Assembly (NCBI GenBank): GCA_937900575.1 | Contig: CALCEI010000032.1 | Location: 1 to 5,653 of the forward strand | Length of the DNA stretch: 5,653 nt | From: an uncultured Clostridia bacterium | GTDB lineage: Bacteria; Bacillota; Clostridia; Christensenellales; UBA1242 | Reading direction: 5' to 3' | Shown here: piece after piece, positions 3,916 to 5,653 of the stretch | Position numbering within the stretch: position 1 is the stretch's first letter | Layout: every line of letters starts with the position of its first letter | Translations under genes and position numbers: made by a program | The notes under the pieces: model-generated | Seen by the model: the letters and a program-made list of their open reading frames with translations, nothing else | Databases searched by the model: none | Told to the model about the DNA's origin: nothing

Positions 3916-5653
3916 TTGAAAGGGAAAAGCAAAGCATTATTAAAAACAATTATATGCACACTTGCACTTTTATTTGCAAGTGTTGGTTTGCTTAATTTGT
4001 TTGAATTATTTAATAAAGAAGATAAGGCCTATGCCTCAGTTATTGTTGGTGAAGAAGAATTCAGTTCTTATGATAGAAACAGCAATGTTATTATGTCTGT
4101 TGAAAAAGTTGCAGTTGCAGACGATTATACAGATGGCAACATTTTAGATGCTTCCACAGCAATCAAATCTTTTAAAGCAAAAAGAAAAGATGACGGCGTA
4201 GATGAAGACCATACATATTACTATATGGACGTAAACAATGGCGATAAACCAAAGTATGTTGTTGAAAATGACAAGTACGTTATGCTTAACAACAACATTC
4301 TTATCAATGGCCATTATTACAGTTCAAGCATAACAAAAGATGATGAAGTTATAAACATGTCTCAAGCAGTTATGTTTACGCTTGGAAGTTATGTTTATGA
4401 CATTAATACAGGAAAAGTTTACAACAACTCCGAAGTTGATGCTGATGAAAAACCATTATATACATCATACATCACACACTTAACTGTTGATGTTACTAAA
4501 GGTGGAGTAAGTAAGACCTTGCCTTTCCTTAGAAGAGTTTATCAAGATGCAAGTGGCACGTCTTATGAAGATTATGTTTGCCTTTTAACACAATCAGATT
4601 TTGAAGAAGGATTTTACACCTTTAATGTTGAATATTGGGTTAACAACAAAAAATATACAAAAGAATTTTCATTCTATTTAATTTTTGAATCTTCTTATAT
4701 TGGCGAATACATACCAGAAGGTAAAACTTACAGTTATTCTGCAAAACCAACATTCTCTGTTTATGGTGACGTTTTGGTAACCGACAATATCGGCAACAAA
4801 CATTATCGTTTGGGAGACAACACAAATTATCCAACCTTAACTTACGACTACACAAAATACAACATGAATTATACATACATTGCAAACGGCAAACGTAGTA
4901 CGTATACATACACATATAAGGATAATGGAATTTTTGGAAAACAATTGGTTTGTGATATTGTTTCTTCCGGCGAAAAACTTGAACCTGTTGTTTATAATTT
5001 AACTTCTTCTGAAGACAAAAACTTTGTTGTTATGATGTTTAGTGAAGTTGGAACATACAACTTTAATTTCAACTATATTTATACGGGCGACAACAAAGAA
5101 AATGCGCCAGATATAACCGAAAGTTTGAAGATTGATAGTCAAACCTTGCAAATTAATGGTTTTGAAGCAAAGTATTCTAAAGACGGCTATGACGAAGCTC
5201 AACTTAGATATGTAACATTATCTACAGCCACAAGCGACGATGTGGATTTGATTGTACCAAATGGATACAACAAAGACAATGTTCCAACAGGTGCAGAACG
5301 TCTACAATTAATGTATTCATTGAACGGCACTTCATTAGAACGTGTTGGCAATGTTATTGCACAAGAAGATGCTTTGGCAAATGTTCAACTTGCTAAAAAT
5401 GTTGTGAAAAATGAAACTGACCCAAACACCCTCGATGATGTTGTGGAAGGTTTAACATCAGACGATATAACAACTTTTAACACAGCAAAAGCAGAGATTC
5501 TTGCAGACAAGATAAATTATGTAAAGACCAACCAAAATTCCGTTTGGTTCAGCACAAATGATTCTTTTGTTGATGGTGAGAGTTATTATTTTTATGATAA
5601 AACAAGTCCTGACAACTTTAGTGATCAAAACGAAATATATAGAAAAGAATATG
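3916..5653 (+). CDS. Large secreted protein of unknown function, 3'-truncated by window
   Basis: An uninterrupted frame of 579 codons runs to the window edge, so the product is larger than seen. It begins with TTG, read as Met. The N-terminus is a typical signal peptide: basic residues 2-10 (KGKSKALLK), hydrophobic core about 11-29, and probable cleavage after AYA at residue 40. There is no lipobox near the cleavage site. The mature part is polar, rich in Asn, Asp, Tyr, Thr and Val, and looks mainly beta-strand. Two segments resemble closing strands of Ig-like beta-sandwiches: EEGFYTFNVEYW (230-241) and EVGTYNFNFNYIYTG (377-391). Residues about 490-545 look more helical. Only two cysteines occur after the signal peptide. 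I do not recognise the family. A cell-surface or extracellular adhesin or envelope protein is a guess from composition, and any anchor (sortase motif, transmembrane tail, repeats) would lie beyond the window. It has its own vegetative-type promoter and is cut off from the spore genes by a terminator. Confidence 0.8.
   Translation, partial: MKGKSKALLKTIICTLALLFASVGLLNLFELFNKEDKAYASVIVGEEEFSSYDRNSNVIMSVEKVAVADDYTDGNILDASTAIKSFKAKRKDDGVDEDHTYYYMDVNNGDKPKYVVENDKYVMLNNNILINGHYYSSSITKDDEVINMSQAVMFTLGSYVYDINTGKVYNNSEVDADEKPLYTSYITHLTVDVTKGGVSKTLPFLRRVYQDASGTSYEDYVCLLTQSDFEEGFYTFNVEYWVNNKKYTKEFSFYLIFESSYIGEYIPEGKTYSYSAKPTFSVYGDVLVTDNIGNKHYRLGDNTNYPTLTYDYTKYNMNYTYIANGKRSTYTYTYKDNGIFGKQLVCDIVSSGEKLEPVVYNLTSSEDKNFVVMMFSEVGTYNFNFNYIYTGDNKENAPDITESLKIDSQTLQINGFEAKYSKDGYDEAQLRYVTLSTATSDDVDLIVPNGYNKDNVPTGAERLQLMYSLNGTSLERVGNVIAQEDALANVQLAKNVVKNETDPNTLDDVVEGLTSDDITTFNTAKAEILADKINYVKTNQNSVWFSTNDSFVDGESYYFYDKTSPDNFSDQNEIYRKEY

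Noticed and set aside
3962..4147. + strand frame of 61 codons near the start of the surface-protein gene
   Set aside because: It lies wholly inside the longer frame starting at 3916, which has the promoter, ribosome binding site and signal peptide.
4640..5202. Minus-strand frames (4640-4915 and 4999-5202), one Cys/Tyr-rich
   Set aside because: Both are antisense to the long open frame. The Cys richness comes from reading ACA/GCA-type codons backwards, and no start signals are seen.

Overview
This AT-rich window reads entirely on the + strand and looks like an endospore-forming Bacillota, most likely a Clostridia-type anaerobe. That placement rests on three recognisable sporulation/germination proteins (SpoIIR, SleB, YpeB), the AT-rich codon use and the AT-rich Rho-independent terminators. 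I cannot name a genus from the sequence alone.

Region 1 (1-982) is the 3' part of a cell-wall hydrolase gene. It encodes the C-terminal half of an Amidase_3-type N-acetylmuramoyl-L-alanine amidase domain followed by two peptidoglycan-binding (PG_binding_1) repeats, and it ends at a strong hairpin/T-run terminator. The gene starts before the window. Its amidase core carries an alanine where the family normally has a zinc-binding histidine.

Region 2 (1008-3702) is a compact spore cluster, spoIIR-sleB-ypeB. SpoIIR is the forespore signal that triggers SigE activation in the mother cell. SleB is the cortex-lytic enzyme and YpeB its partner for localisation and stability in the spore. The spoIIR stop codon overlaps the sleB ribosome binding site, and sleB and ypeB are 12 bases apart, so the three genes look translationally linked. 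A SigG-like promoter candidate lies inside the 3' end of spoIIR and could give sleB-ypeB a later forespore expression of their own. A second terminator follows ypeB and shares a 14-base core with the first.

Region 3 (3703-3915) is a gene-free control region: a T-rich tract, a 9-bp inverted repeat overlapping the -35 box, a near-consensus housekeeping promoter with extended -10, and a leader with two potential hairpins.

Region 4 (3916 to the window end) is an open frame of at least 579 codons starting with TTG. It encodes a secreted protein with a clear signal peptide, beta-rich and rich in Tyr/Asn/Asp, that matches no family I recognise. Its vegetative-type promoter and the intervening terminator suggest it is not part of the spore programme.
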